A program made the translations under genes and the position numbers. The notes beneath the pieces were generated by a model. The model had not been told where the DNA came from. It was given only the letters and a program-made list of their open reading frames with translations, and searched no databases. Positions 1-8,617 of a stretch of DNA of 64,000 nt are shown here, piece after piece. Numbering within the stretch: the first letter of the stretch is position 1; each line of letters begins with the position of its first letter. The DNA is from Planctomycetota bacterium. Lineage in GTDB: Bacteria > Planctomycetota > UBA8742 > UBA2392. The stretch is from positions 682,001-746,000 of the forward strand of contig JADJRK010000001.1 of assembly GCA_016712285.1 (NCBI GenBank), read 5' to 3'.

Positions 1-411
1 CGGCGTCAGCACTTCAAGGTCAACGCCCTCCAGCAGCGCCTTGAGCACGGTGCACTTGTCCGCGACCTCAAGCATGCGCGCGTGCTGCGCCGGTGTGAGC
101 TCGCCACGGATCTCCACTCTCTTGCGGATCAGCAGGTCGTGCTCGCCGTCGCGGCGTTCGCTGGGTTTTCGGCGCACAATCTCGACGTCTACGTTGACGC
201 CGTCCAGCCGGATGCCCTTGACGTTTGCATAGCTGCGCAGGGTCAGCGTGGTGCACGAGGCAATCGCGCCCGCAAGCATCTCGATCGGCGTAGGCCCGGC
301 GTCGTCGCCCTTGCCTGCGGGCTCGTCGGCAATCAGCGTGTGCGTGCGTGTCTGGCCGGTCCGAATCTCGGTGCGGAACCCGGTGTGTCCCATGGTGGCG
401 GTGGCTTTCAT
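1..411 (-). CDS. OsmC/Ohr-family redox protein, C-terminus cut by window edge
   Basis: The gene runs leftward off the window: 137 codons are open from ATG 411 with no stop, and since OsmC proteins are about 140 residues only a few are missing. OsmC/YhfA-type proteins are small cytosolic thiol peroxidases or related alpha/beta proteins that use two cysteines. Both are visible: Cys53 in IASCTTLTLRSYANVKGI and Cys120 in DKCTVLKALLEG. A GGGAGAG ribosome site lies about six bases before the ATG. The next gene on the same strand (503-922) is a clear paralogue, so this is a tandem pair. The substrate (organic hydroperoxide or other) cannot be read from sequence. Family sure, exact role unknown. Confidence 0.88.
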   Translation of the reverse strand, partial: MKATATMGHTGFRTEIRTGQTRTHTLIADEPAGKGDDAGPTPIEMLAGAIASCTTLTLRSYANVKGIRLDGVNVDVEIVRRKPSERRDGEHDLLIRKRVEIRGELTPAQHARMLEVADKCTVLKALLEGVDLEVLTP

Positions 412-502
412 GCAGTCTCTCCCGGCATTTGCCGTCGCGCGACACTAACAGGATACAAATATCCGGTTATAGGAAAAGTCCTGCACACGCAGGTGGTTCG
501 GG

Positions 503-922
503 CTAAGCGTGGGTGATGTCGGCGCCCTCGAGCAGCGTGCGATTCACCGGGCACTTTTCGGCGATCTGCAGGATGCGCTGGCGCTGCTCCTCGCTGAGTT
601 CGCCCTCAATCGTGATCTTCTTGTGCATGACAGCCATTTTCGCGTCGGGGCCGGCTTCGTTCTGTTCGCTGGGTGTGCGACGTGATGCGTCAACTTCGAC
701 GACGACGCGTGTCAGCTTGATGCCCTTGAGGTTGGCATAACTGCGGATGGTGGCCACGGTGCAAGCCGCCAACGCGCTGGCAAGCAAACCGAAAGCGGTC
801 GGGCCGGCGTTGGTGCCGCCTTTGTCTTCGGGTTCGTCGGCGATCAGCGTGTGGCCCAGGGCCGGGTCAACCTTGATCTCGGTGCGAAAGCCCTCAGGGC
901 CGAGTGTTGCGACTGCTTTCAT
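503..922 (-). CDS. OsmC/YhfA-family protein
   Basis: A 139-residue OsmC-like protein, normal length for the family. The two family cysteines are Cys54 (ALAACTVATIRSYANLKGI) and Cys124 (AEKCPVNRTLLEG), the latter in the CPV-x-R-TL context typical of the YhfA branch. An upstream in-frame start would add 35 residues, but ATG 922 is preferred because MKAVATLGPEGF aligns with the start of the neighbouring paralogue and a GGAG site lies six bases upstream. It is probably transcribed together with the paralogue 91 bases downstream. Family members reduce organic peroxides using dithiols; whether this one does is inference. Confidence 0.9.
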   Translation of the reverse strand: MKAVATLGPEGFRTEIKVDPALGHTLIADEPEDKGGTNAGPTAFGLLASALAACTVATIRSYANLKGIKLTRVVVEVDASRRTPSEQNEAGPDAKMAVMHKKITIEGELSEEQRQRILQIAEKCPVNRTLLEGADITHA

Positions 923-1246
923 GGCGTTCTCCGGTGGATGGGACCCCTTATAGCCGCATTGACTTGATAGAAGCAGCGGGCAAGTGGCTTGATCGCACAA
1001 CGTTTCTAAAAAGCACGAGATTTGCACCGAAATACCGAACCTTGGGCCGAGTTGGCCCGTTGTTCAGGCAATTCGGGTGTAGTGTCAATCGCCACACAAA
1101 TTGTTGCATGGACCGTACGGGGCGGTACCATACAACTACGCTTGGGGACAGCTTCTGATTAGCGGTGCGGAACGTGCACGAAAGTGCGGGGTTGGTGTTA
1201 TTTGTCGCGCGACTTGGGCGGCGCATAACTTGGAGGAGTACAGAAG
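923..1246. other. Intergenic region between divergent genes
   Basis: These 324 bases separate the minus-strand OsmC pair from the plus-strand secreted protein. No reading frame here looks coding. It should hold the divergent promoters; one weak candidate for the rightward gene is listed separately. A strong GGAGGAG ribosome site sits at its right end (about 1232-1238). Confidence 0.6.
1104..1131 (+). promoter_or_regulatory. Possible sigma70 promoter of the secreted Ig-like protein gene
   Basis: TTGCAT and TACCAT are separated by 16 bases, about 115 bases upstream of the ATG at 1247. The match to the -35/-10 consensus is only moderate and was found by eye. Confidence 0.28.
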
Positions 1247-3235
1247 ATGAAATCACGATTCATAGGCTTTGTAGGGCTATTGACCCTGCTGTTCATGGGG
1301 GCGCAATTGAATGCGCAAGCAGCGGCGTCCACGGGCATCCAGAACTATGCGAACCCCGGTAACTGGCTTGACGAGTACTACTTTGACGTGGACTTCGGCG
1401 CCGGTGTCGCATCGTGCGATCTTTCGCTCGACCTTACGCACACGGCAAATGCGCAGATGAACTTTGATATCTGGATGACGGATGCGCTAACGGGCCTTCC
1501 CGCCGTTGCCGATGTTCCGAACTATGCACTTGGAATCAGCTACGGTGCAACGGCACCTGCCGCTCCTCCTGGAACGGGCGGACCTGTGCCCATCTGGGGC
1601 CCCAACGGCATCGTCTACACAGGCAGCTTTCCGCTTTCTGGCATCGTGCGTTTCAACTTTACCGTCAACGTTACCTCTGCATCCGTATTCCCCAACGACA
1701 TCAACGTCTCATTCGCCACCACTGCCGGAACACTGGTGTCCAACGCGGGCTTTCCGACGCCCACCGGTACGGGGCTCGGCTACAACTTCTGGAGCCAAGT
1801 GGCTGCAACGACCCCGGGCCTGCTCGGTGGTTGGGGCCGCGTAAGCAACTCGGACTACTTCCAGCGCAACCACAGCAACGTGGTATGGGGCGCTACCAGG
1901 TTTGGCAGCGCGACGGACGAGACTCAGTTTGAGATCGAAGTTGCGCTGGGCGCGACACCGATCACGGTTGACATTGGCTTCTATGGATTCGCTTACACGC
2001 AAGCTGGCACAGCATCCGGCCAATGCGTGATGGAGCTGTATGACATGCAGGCCGGCTGGGATACGCCGGTCGCTACGGTCAACGCAACGACTGTGACGCC
2101 AGGCGCTGCCGGTGGTGGATACGACACGTACACCACGGCGTCGCTGAGCGGGCTGGTCAAGTTCCGCGTCGTCATGCGCGGCCAGAACCTGACCGGCGTG
2201 AACTACACATCCACTACGCTGGCTGACTTCGGCTACGAGGTCTACTTCTCACGGAACGCAACCGTCGGGACGTTGACGACCGAGCCTATCATCGCCGCCC
2301 CGCGCATGTCGATCACTCCGGGCGGAACAACGATCACTGTGAGCACGCCGCTGACAGCAGCGGGCGGCTCGGGCACACCGACCTACAACTGGACCATTAC
2401 CGGCACCGCGGCAACCCTCAGTGCAAACACGGGCACCTCGGTCAACCTGGTCCCCGCCGGCACGGGTCAGGTGACTGTTCGGGCAACCAATGGTGCAACC
2501 ATTGAGTTTGCGGAAGAAACGTACACCATCGGCACAGGCGGCGGTGGTGGTTCGCCGACGATTACTGGCCCGGCGTCGATTCCGGACGGTGTTGAGAACG
2601 TGGCTTATGGCCCCGTCACCATCGTGGCAACCGGCGGCACGCCTCCTTACACCTGGAGCGCAACCGGCTTGCCCACTGGCGTTTCGATTAACCCGAGCAC
2701 CGGCGAGATTTCTGGGACGCCTACGGTCAACGGCGCGTTCGCGAGCATCGTCGTGACCGTAACAGACAGCGGTGCACAGTCCGACATCCAGAACTACAGC
2801 ATCACGATTGCTGCTGCTGGCTCAGTCATCATCTCGACCAGCGCTCTGCCCGGCGGACAGGTCCCCAACGCTTACAGCCAGAACGTAGTGGCTGTCGGCG
2901 GCGCGGCGCCGTACGCCTGGCAAATCACGGCTGGCAACCTGCCGACCGGATTGACGCTCGGCAGCTCAACCAGCAACACTGTCGCGATCAGCGGCATCCC
3001 CAGTGCAGCCGGTACATTCAACTTCACGATTCGTGTCGATGAAAACGGCGGCAACTTTGCAACCCGCGCCCTCAGCATCACGATTGCACCCGCCAGCGGC
3101 GGTGGCATCGGCGGTGGTGGTGGTGGTGGTGGCGGTGGCGGCTGTGCCTCAAGCACCGGCAACGGCGCCTGGTGGCTGCTCGCTGTCGGCATCATCGGCG
3201 GCGTAGCGCTGTACCGTCGTCGCAAGACGGCATAG
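1247..3235 (+). CDS. Secreted Ig-like (He_PIG) protein with C-terminal sorting tail
   Basis: 662 residues. Residues 1-25 form a signal peptide (MKSRFIGFVGLLTLLFMGAQ...). Residues 26 to about 350 are beta-rich and unrecognised. An Ig-like stretch follows at about 355-427, then two putative Ig (He_PIG, PF05345) modules at about 434-522 and 526-617, with the usual PPYTW and LPTG-x-S-I/L-x-STGEISGTP signatures. The last 45 residues are a poly-Gly linker, Cys633, a hydrophobic helix (WWLLAVGIIGGVAL) and an Arg-rich end (YRRRKTA), the layout of MYXO-CTERM/GlyGly-CTERM surface-sorting signals. The protein is therefore likely exported and processed at its C-terminus on the outer surface. GGAGGAG precedes the ATG and a strong terminator follows. 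Confidence 0.85.
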   Translation: MKSRFIGFVGLLTLLFMGAQLNAQAAASTGIQNYANPGNWLDEYYFDVDFGAGVASCDLSLDLTHTANAQMNFDIWMTDALTGLPAVADVPNYALGISYGATAPAAPPGTGGPVPIWGPNGIVYTGSFPLSGIVRFNFTVNVTSASVFPNDINVSFATTAGTLVSNAGFPTPTGTGLGYNFWSQVAATTPGLLGGWGRVSNSDYFQRNHSNVVWGATRFGSATDETQFEIEVALGATPITVDIGFYGFAYTQAGTASGQCVMELYDMQAGWDTPVATVNATTVTPGAAGGGYDTYTTASLSGLVKFRVVMRGQNLTGVNYTSTTLADFGYEVYFSRNATVGTLTTEPIIAAPRMSITPGGTTITVSTPLTAAGGSGTPTYNWTITGTAATLSANTGTSVNLVPAGTGQVTVRATNGATIEFAEETYTIGTGGGGGSPTITGPASIPDGVENVAYGPVTIVATGGTPPYTWSATGLPTGVSINPSTGEISGTPTVNGAFASIVVTVTDSGAQSDIQNYSITIAAAGSVIISTSALPGGQVPNAYSQNVVAVGGAAPYAWQITAGNLPTGLTLGSSTSNTVAISGIPSAAGTFNFTIRVDENGGNFATRALSITIAPASGGGIGGGGGGGGGGGCASSTGNGAWWLLAVGIIGGVALYRRRKTA

Positions 3236-3254
3236 TCTGAAGCCAATGAAGACC

Positions 3255-3282
3255 AACACCCCCGCGATCACGCGGGGGTGTT
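3255..3282 (+). terminator. Rho-independent terminator, probably bidirectional
   Basis: A perfect 12-bp stem (AACACCCCCGCG with its complement) encloses an ATCA loop and is followed by a short T-rich stretch. It sits between two convergent genes; the stop codon of the HAD gene begins right at its edge, so it probably serves both strands. Confidence 0.85.
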
Positions 3283-3882
3283 TCATTGTGTGGACTGAAG
3301 CCACGCTTGCTTGAACAGTTCCAGCAACTCCAATGGCGTGGGCACGTGCAGGTCGGCCTCGAAGCGCGGCGGGCCGGGGCCGTTCATCACCAGGCAGGTG
3401 CGTGTGCCGGCGGCCTTGCCGGCTTGCATGTCGTCGCCGAAGTCGCCGACCATCAGCGCGCTTTCCGGCAAACCGCCCGTGCGGCGCAAGGCCTCAATCA
3501 CCGGCTCGGGTGCCGGCTTCATGGGCCCGAACTCGCGCGAGATCAGCACGTCAATGCGTACGTCGATGGCCTGCAGAATCATCTCGCTGGCTTCGAGCAT
3601 GTTGCGCGTGACAATCGCCGTGGCCATGCCGCGGGCGTGCAGCGCGTGCACCAGCTCGCGCGCGCCCGGGTTGGCGACCGCGTGGCGCGCAGCGCGGCGC
3701 TCTTCGGCCTGCACGATCTGCATGGCGGCAAGCTGCTCCTCAGGCTGCATCCCGGCTATCGCATGGGTGATCGACACGCCGGCTGGCAGCTTCAGGCGCC
3801 GGCGCAGGCCGTCAAAGTCGATCTCGGGCACAGTCAGCGTGCCGTCCAGGTCAAACACGACTGTACGGATGTCGCCCAGCAT
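3283..3882 (-). CDS. HAD-superfamily phosphatase (subfamily IA)
   Basis: 199 residues with all four HAD motifs: nucleophile Asp11 and acid Asp13 in DLDGTLT (11-17), Thr92 in AIVTRN, Lys122 in GPMKPAPEP, and acidic GDFGDD at 146-151. Such enzymes hydrolyse small phosphate esters in the cytosol (phosphoglycolate and similar); the substrate is not predictable here. The helical cap at about 18-75 fits a C1-capped member. Its ATG overlaps by one base the TGA of the upstream zinc-ribbon/DUF2007-like gene (TGATG), so the two are translationally coupled. Confidence 0.88.
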   Translation of the reverse strand: MLGDIRTVVFDLDGTLTVPEIDFDGLRRRLKLPAGVSITHAIAGMQPEEQLAAMQIVQAEERRAARHAVANPGARELVHALHARGMATAIVTRNMLEASEMILQAIDVRIDVLISREFGPMKPAPEPVIEALRRTGGLPESALMVGDFGDDMQAGKAAGTRTCLVMNGPGPPRFEADLHVPTPLELLELFKQAWLQSTQ

Positions 3883-4373
3883 CAGCGGGCCGATTGCGTC
3901 GATGCGGCCTCGGCTTCAACGCCGCCCGAGAACAGCGCAAGCATCGCGCCCGCAGCCAGCGCCGTGCCAGCCGCCAGCGCGCCGATCAGTAACCCCGAGC
4001 GCAACGTGCGGCGGCCTTTCAGGGCCTGCCACTCAAGGTACTCGGTGTCGGTGCGCACCCCGCGCAGCCGGCGCAGCACTTCGCGCGCAACGCAATGTTC
4101 ATCGGCGGCCACCTGCACCACGCCGCCCTGGCGGCCCAGCAGCACGCGTTCAAGGTTGCACTGTTGCAGCCGCGCGGTCACGCCGTTGGCTTGCAGAGCA
4201 CCGGTGGCCAGCATGGCATCGGCGTAGCTGTATGGGTGATACACCGCCCGCCATTCCGAGACTGTTTCAAGCAGCAGTGAATGGCCACAGAAGATGCATC
4301 GCTCCCACGTGCCTGCCGCTTGGCGGCTGCAGGCCGGGCAGTACTCCAAGCGCTGAAATGCGGGCGCGTTCAT
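3882..4373 (-). CDS. Zinc-ribbon/DUF2007-like membrane protein
   Basis: 163 residues from ATG 4373; a longer in-frame extension upstream is Ser/Arg-rich shadow sequence and was rejected. Residues 12-29 form a four-cysteine zinc ribbon (CPAC...CIFC). Residues about 45-103 resemble DUF2007 (putative prokaryotic signal-transducing protein), with the ADAMLATGALQANGV start and a strand-rich end VVQVAADEHCVAREVLRRL. Residues 126-148 form one hydrophobic membrane segment, followed by a short acidic tail. Function is unknown; the coupled HAD phosphatase suggests a shared role. The DUF2007 match is by eye. Confidence 0.65.
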   Translation of the reverse strand: MNAPAFQRLEYCPACSRQAAGTWERCIFCGHSLLLETVSEWRAVYHPYSYADAMLATGALQANGVTARLQQCNLERVLLGRQGGVVQVAADEHCVAREVLRRLRGVRTDTEYLEWQALKGRRTLRSGLLIGALAAGTALAAGAMLALFSGGVEAEAASTQSAR

Positions 4374-4395
4374 GGCATAACTGTAGGCAGCGGCA

Positions 4396-5256
4396 TTGCT
4401 TTGTGAAGGGGCGAACATCGAGCTTACGGATTCAAACGTAGCGGGCCTGCTGCGCCTGCTGGATGGCGCAGATGAGCACCTGCTTGAGGGGCTGCTGGAC
4501 CAGCTCGCAGCCATGCCCGGCACTGAGCGCGAACGCATTGAACAGCGCGCCACAGGCGCCGGCACAGATGTGCGGGTTGCGTTGCGCCGCGCCCGCATTC
4601 GGGCAGGATATCTGCGTGAGCAGCGCCGCTGGGAGCTCGCGGTGGCGCGCCCCCGCCCGCGCCTTGAAGACGCGCTGGTTGTCCTGGGTGACGCGGCAGG
4701 CATGCAGGGAGTAAGCGACGTGAGCGCTCGGCTTGACGCCTTGGCCGCCGAAGTTGGCGAGCGCCTGAGTGGTGATCGGGCATTCGATACCGGCCTGGCT
4801 GCCATCGTTGAGGTGCTGCACGTGAAGCACAAGCTGCGCGGCAGCGAAGCCAACTACCACCACCCGTCGAACAGTTATCTGCAATGCGTGCTGGACACCG
4901 GGTTGGGGATCCCGATCAGCCTGTGCGTGGTGGCTTTGCTAGTGGGGCAGCGACTGGGTCTGCCGGTGCATGGCATGAGCACGCCAGGGCACTTTCTGGG
5001 TTTCTACGGCGACGCTGACCTTGGCATTGGCACCTGGTTTGACCCATTTCGTGGATTTGCCAGAATCTCGCAAAGCCAAGCCACAGCGCTGGTTGCGCAG
5101 TTCGACGAGGGTTTTCAGCTCACGCCGGCCAAGCCAGCCGACGAGCGCCAGATTCTTGAGCGGTGGCTGAACAACCTGATGAGCGCCTGGAGCGAGCAGG
5201 CAGAGCGCGAACACCTGCGAAACCTGGCGCTTTATAGTGCGATTTTGCTGCGCTGA
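4396..5256 (+). CDS. SirB1-family transglutaminase-like protein
   Basis: 286 residues. Residues about 132-225 match the SirB1/transglutaminase-like core 2 domain (PF13369): HHPSNSYLQCVLDTGLGIPI, LPVHGMSTPGHFLGFY and WFDPFRG, with His199 and Asp216 at family-conserved positions. The N-terminal 120 residues are helical. The start is uncertain: TTG 4396 is the most upstream option and lies only 22 bases from the divergent minus-strand start at 4373, so a later start is possible. Members of this family have no firmly established reaction. A second SirB1-like protein, fused to TPRs, occurs at 55854-57131. Confidence 0.78.
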   Translation: MLCEGANIELTDSNVAGLLRLLDGADEHLLEGLLDQLAAMPGTERERIEQRATGAGTDVRVALRRARIRAGYLREQRRWELAVARPRPRLEDALVVLGDAAGMQGVSDVSARLDALAAEVGERLSGDRAFDTGLAAIVEVLHVKHKLRGSEANYHHPSNSYLQCVLDTGLGIPISLCVVALLVGQRLGLPVHGMSTPGHFLGFYGDADLGIGTWFDPFRGFARISQSQATALVAQFDEGFQLTPAKPADERQILERWLNNLMSAWSEQAEREHLRNLALYSAILLR

Positions 5257-5336
5257 AACCGCGCAACTCATGCCGTGGCTCAGGGTTGAATGTAAGTCAA
5301 TCCGTGCCAAAGCTACTCAGAGTTCAGGAGGTGCGT

Positions 5337-7619
5337 ATGTCCAAGGCGAGATGGGCGCTGTTTGCGCTTTTAGTTGTCATGACCATCGTCGCCGCGGGCG
5401 GCCACAGCCTGGCCCAGCGCAACAAGGGCAAGGGTAAGGGCGGCCCGCCATCGGGCCCGGCACCCTGGAAGAAGGGTGGCAAGGGCGACACCAGCCTCCC
5501 GCCGCTCAAGATTGAAGACCTGAAGCCGGAAGGCGTCTACGAAATTCTGAACCTGCTGCCGCAGAAAGATGACCAGCCGCGCATCGGCGTGACAGACAAG
5601 ATTGCGTATCGCCTGGCTTCGTACGATCCGCCAAGCCACACGCTGAAGTTCGTGACCCTTGACCTAGCCAAGGGTGCCCTGGGCAGCAAGTCGATCAAGC
5701 TGCCTCCGGAGTGTCCCAGCTTTACCGGTATACCGCGCATGGCCTACGACAGCGGCGAGTGCTGCGTGATTTCGCAGCAGGCTGCAACGGTGTTTGTGGA
5801 CGTGAGCACGGGCAAGGTGAAGTTCGCAGCCGGTTTTGATTCCAGCGTGCCGCAGAGTGAGCCTGAACCCAAGGGCAAGGGTAAGGACAAAGGCTGGCCC
5901 AAGGATCGAGAGAAGACGTCGGTGCCGGCGTCGTCGTACCGGGTGCATGGCTCGGCGGGCGGCAAGTTTGCGCTGTCGATCAAAGTTGACTACGACGACA
6001 AGGCCAAGGCGTACACCGGCAATGGGGCCACTCTTCACAGCGTGGACGGCAAGAGCATTCCGCTGGCGTGGGACCACGCCCGTTACGGCGTGCCGCCCAA
6101 GGCGCGCGACGGCGTGTTTGCGGTGACCGAAACTGAGATCATCGTGCTGGTCACGCAGCCCAAGACTGCGGGTGCGTTCAGCAGCGCGCACGAGATGAGC
6201 TGTATCGTGTTTGACCGCAAGGGCACACCGAAAGAAGTTCAGACATCGACCGAGAAGTGGCACGGCACCAATGCCGTGCGCTCGACGATCAGCCCCGACG
6301 GGCAATACATCGTTGCGCACCCCGAAGACGGCTTGCACCGGTATGTGATCACCCGCGGCACCTGGCAGCGCGGCTACAAGACTGACTACCACGACGCGTG
6401 CCTTGGTTTTGCGCCCGGGGGCGGTGTCGGTGTGTTCATCGAAAACCACACGCCGCAGCGCGCAGCCATCAAGGCGATCAAACTGGGCACCGGCGAAACG
6501 GTCTGGGAAACCAGTGTGCCTCACGACGACGTGCAGGGTGAAGGCGATGACGAGCCGTTCACAGCCATCGGCCCCGCGGCGATGGTGGTGGCAGCCAAGT
6601 GGGGCATCATGTCGGGCACGACTGCCGACCCGCCGCTGATGCTGTATGCAGCCAAGGCCGTGGACTTCGTGCCGCTGAGCATGTCGTACGATGAAAGCGG
6701 CAAGATGATCGCGGTGCTGGCAACGGACCGCATCTTCGTGCTCGATGCCAAGACGCGCACGGAACTCTACAGCGTTCCGTTTGAGAAGACTTTGCCGGCA
6801 AACGCACTCGGGGAATTCATCACCTTTGACAGCAAGGGCAAGAAGCTGCTGGCATGCGCGCGCGGAAACGGCGTGTGGCTGGTGGACTTGCTGACCAGCA
6901 AGATTGAGGTCACCGCGCCAGCCGTGCCGGGCACGTTTGTGCGTGCGTTGCCGGACCTTTCGGGCGTGATCTATTCGCAGCCTAAGGACCAGGGCGGCAA
7001 CGTGATGGTCCAGAAACTGGACGGCAGCGAGGCGCAGCGCCTGTACCGCTGCGAGTACAAAGACACGATCGCCGTGTGCCTGTGGGTCGATGAGAAGGGC
7101 AAAGAGTTCCTGGTCACTGAGCGCGACGTCGGCGAGGGCAAGCTGTTCCTTGTAGACGAAAAGGGCGAGAAGACCCTTGAGTACAACGTGGCCGACGTGG
7201 ACTCGGCGTACACCGGCGACAACACCGTCGCCGCATTCGTCACCAAGAAGAAGCAGGCTGTGTTGATCAACGAAACCGCCAAGTGGGGCTACACGGGTAT
7301 CAACTGCTCGGTGCTTGTCCCCGGCGAAGAACCAATGGAAGAGCTGTTTTCGGCAGTCTTCAAGACAGAAGACCTGCCCGGCCGCAGCACTTATGGCGCC
7401 ACCGCAGCCTCGCCGTTCTTCGGTGGTCTGCACTGGGGCGATGCCAACGTGGCGCGGTTTGCTTGCCCTGCCGGCGTGCTCGAAGCCGACATCACCAAAG
7501 GCGTGTTTACGCTGTATGCCTGGAGCCGCAGCCCGCAAGGCCTGACGGCAATAAACCCCGAGGGCAAAGAGTTCTTCGTGGCGGGCAGCGGCGGCTTGAC
7601 GACTTACAAACTGAAGTAG
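5337..7619 (+). CDS. Secreted beta-propeller (WD40/PQQ-like) protein
   Basis: 760 residues from ATG 5337, chosen because AGGAGGT lies just upstream and a signal peptide (MSKARWALFALLVVMTIVAA) begins there. A Lys/Gly-rich low-complexity stretch (RNKGKGKGG) follows, and a similar one occurs near residue 180. The rest consists of repeated four-strand units of WD40/PQQ type (for example IFVLDAKTRTELYSVPFEK and NGVWLVDLLTSKIEV), so the mature protein is probably one or more beta-propellers outside the cytoplasm. No catalytic motif is recognised. It stands alone, followed by its own terminator. Confidence 0.72.
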   Translation: MSKARWALFALLVVMTIVAAGGHSLAQRNKGKGKGGPPSGPAPWKKGGKGDTSLPPLKIEDLKPEGVYEILNLLPQKDDQPRIGVTDKIAYRLASYDPPSHTLKFVTLDLAKGALGSKSIKLPPECPSFTGIPRMAYDSGECCVISQQAATVFVDVSTGKVKFAAGFDSSVPQSEPEPKGKGKDKGWPKDREKTSVPASSYRVHGSAGGKFALSIKVDYDDKAKAYTGNGATLHSVDGKSIPLAWDHARYGVPPKARDGVFAVTETEIIVLVTQPKTAGAFSSAHEMSCIVFDRKGTPKEVQTSTEKWHGTNAVRSTISPDGQYIVAHPEDGLHRYVITRGTWQRGYKTDYHDACLGFAPGGGVGVFIENHTPQRAAIKAIKLGTGETVWETSVPHDDVQGEGDDEPFTAIGPAAMVVAAKWGIMSGTTADPPLMLYAAKAVDFVPLSMSYDESGKMIAVLATDRIFVLDAKTRTELYSVPFEKTLPANALGEFITFDSKGKKLLACARGNGVWLVDLLTSKIEVTAPAVPGTFVRALPDLSGVIYSQPKDQGGNVMVQKLDGSEAQRLYRCEYKDTIAVCLWVDEKGKEFLVTERDVGEGKLFLVDEKGEKTLEYNVADVDSAYTGDNTVAAFVTKKKQAVLINETAKWGYTGINCSVLVPGEEPMEELFSAVFKTEDLPGRSTYGATAASPFFGGLHWGDANVARFACPAGVLEADITKGVFTLYAWSRSPQGLTAINPEGKEFFVAGSGGLTTYKLK

Positions 7620-7634
7620 GCAGCGATTTTCGAC

Positions 7635-7671
7635 CATCCCGGCATGCACAAGGTGCGTGCCGGGATGTTTT
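7635..7671 (+). terminator. Rho-independent terminator after the beta-propeller gene
   Basis: CATCCCGGCA (7635-7644) pairs with TGCCGGGATG (7658-7667), and the stem is extended inward by GCAC/GTGC around an AAG loop. TTTT follows. It ends 16 bases before the fmt start codon. Confidence 0.85.
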
Positions 7672-7686
7672 CGTAACGTACCGCTG

Positions 7687-8616
7687 ATGCGGGTTGTGTT
7701 CCTTGGTACCCCGGAAATTGCTGTGCCCACACTGCGGGCGTTGGCGGCGGCACACGATGTGTGCGCGGTGTTCACGCAGCCCGCGGCGCGCCGCTCACGC
7801 GGAGGCAAAGCCGAGTCAAGCCCGGTAGGGCAGGCAGCAGCGGCGCTCGGCATCGAATGCCACGAAGTGGAAAGCGTCAACGCAGGCGAGCCGCTGGCCC
7901 GCATGCAGGCGCTGAAACCGGACGTGATTGTTGTGGTCGCGTTCGGGCAGTTGCTGAAACGTGCGGTGCTTGCATTGCCGCGTTACGGTTGCCTGAACTT
8001 TCACCCCAGCGCGTTGCCCAAGTACCGTGGCGCGGCACCGGTTCAGCGCGCGGTGCTGGATGGCGTTACCGATTCAGGCCTGACCATCATGCGCCTGGTG
8101 AAGAAGATGGACGCGGGGCCGATCCTGTTGCAGCGGCCGTGGCGGTTAGACCCCGCGAAGAACGCGCAGGAACTGCTGGCCGAAGCGGGCGAAGCAGGCG
8201 CGCCAATGATGCTGGAAGTTTTGTCGCAGCTTGAGCAGGGCATCACGGCGCGCGAACAGGACGAATCGCAGGTGACGTTTGCGCCGCCGCTCACGAAGGC
8301 CGACGGCGAACTGTTGTTCTCGCGGCCTGCGACAGAGTTGCACAACCGCATTCGCGCCGTGCAGCCGTGGCCCAAGGCCGAGGCATGGCTTGAGCGCGAG
8401 CCGAGCGTGCGAGTGCTGGTACTGCGCGCAGCCGTCGAGGCCGGAAGCGGTGAACCGGGCACGATTCAGGGAATCAGCCAAGAGGGCATTCGCGTTGCAT
8501 GCGCAGAGGGTGTGTTACGCTTGTTAGAGCTGCAACTTGAGGGTAAGCCGCCGCGCCCAGCGCGCGATGTTGCCAACGGCTTGCGCTTGAAAACCGGTGA
8601 GAGGTTCAGGGTCTGA
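7687..8616 (+). CDS. fmt: Methionyl-tRNA formyltransferase
   Basis: 309 residues, typical for Fmt, which transfers a formyl group from 10-formyl-tetrahydrofolate to initiator Met-tRNA. The N-terminus VVFLGTPEIAVPTL matches the family. The catalytic triad is Asn104, His106 and Asp142, in LNFHPSALPKYRGAAPVQ and KKMDAGPILL. The C-terminal OB-fold domain spans about 205-309. ATG 7687 is used rather than a start 30 bases upstream, which lies inside the terminator hairpin and adds non-family sequence. The next gene starts one base after the stop. No def gene is in view. Confidence 0.95.
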   Translation: MRVVFLGTPEIAVPTLRALAAAHDVCAVFTQPAARRSRGGKAESSPVGQAAAALGIECHEVESVNAGEPLARMQALKPDVIVVVAFGQLLKRAVLALPRYGCLNFHPSALPKYRGAAPVQRAVLDGVTDSGLTIMRLVKKMDAGPILLQRPWRLDPAKNAQELLAEAGEAGAPMMLEVLSQLEQGITAREQDESQVTFAPPLTKADGELLFSRPATELHNRIRAVQPWPKAEAWLEREPSVRVLVLRAAVEAGSGEPGTIQGISQEGIRVACAEGVLRLLELQLEGKPPRPARDVANGLRLKTGERFRV

Positions 8617-8617
8617 G

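Noticed and set aside
5664..7904. 746-codon open frame on the minus strand
   Set aside because: It is the antisense shadow of the beta-propeller and fmt genes, has His/Arg/Gly-biased composition, and no ribosome site or recognisable domain.
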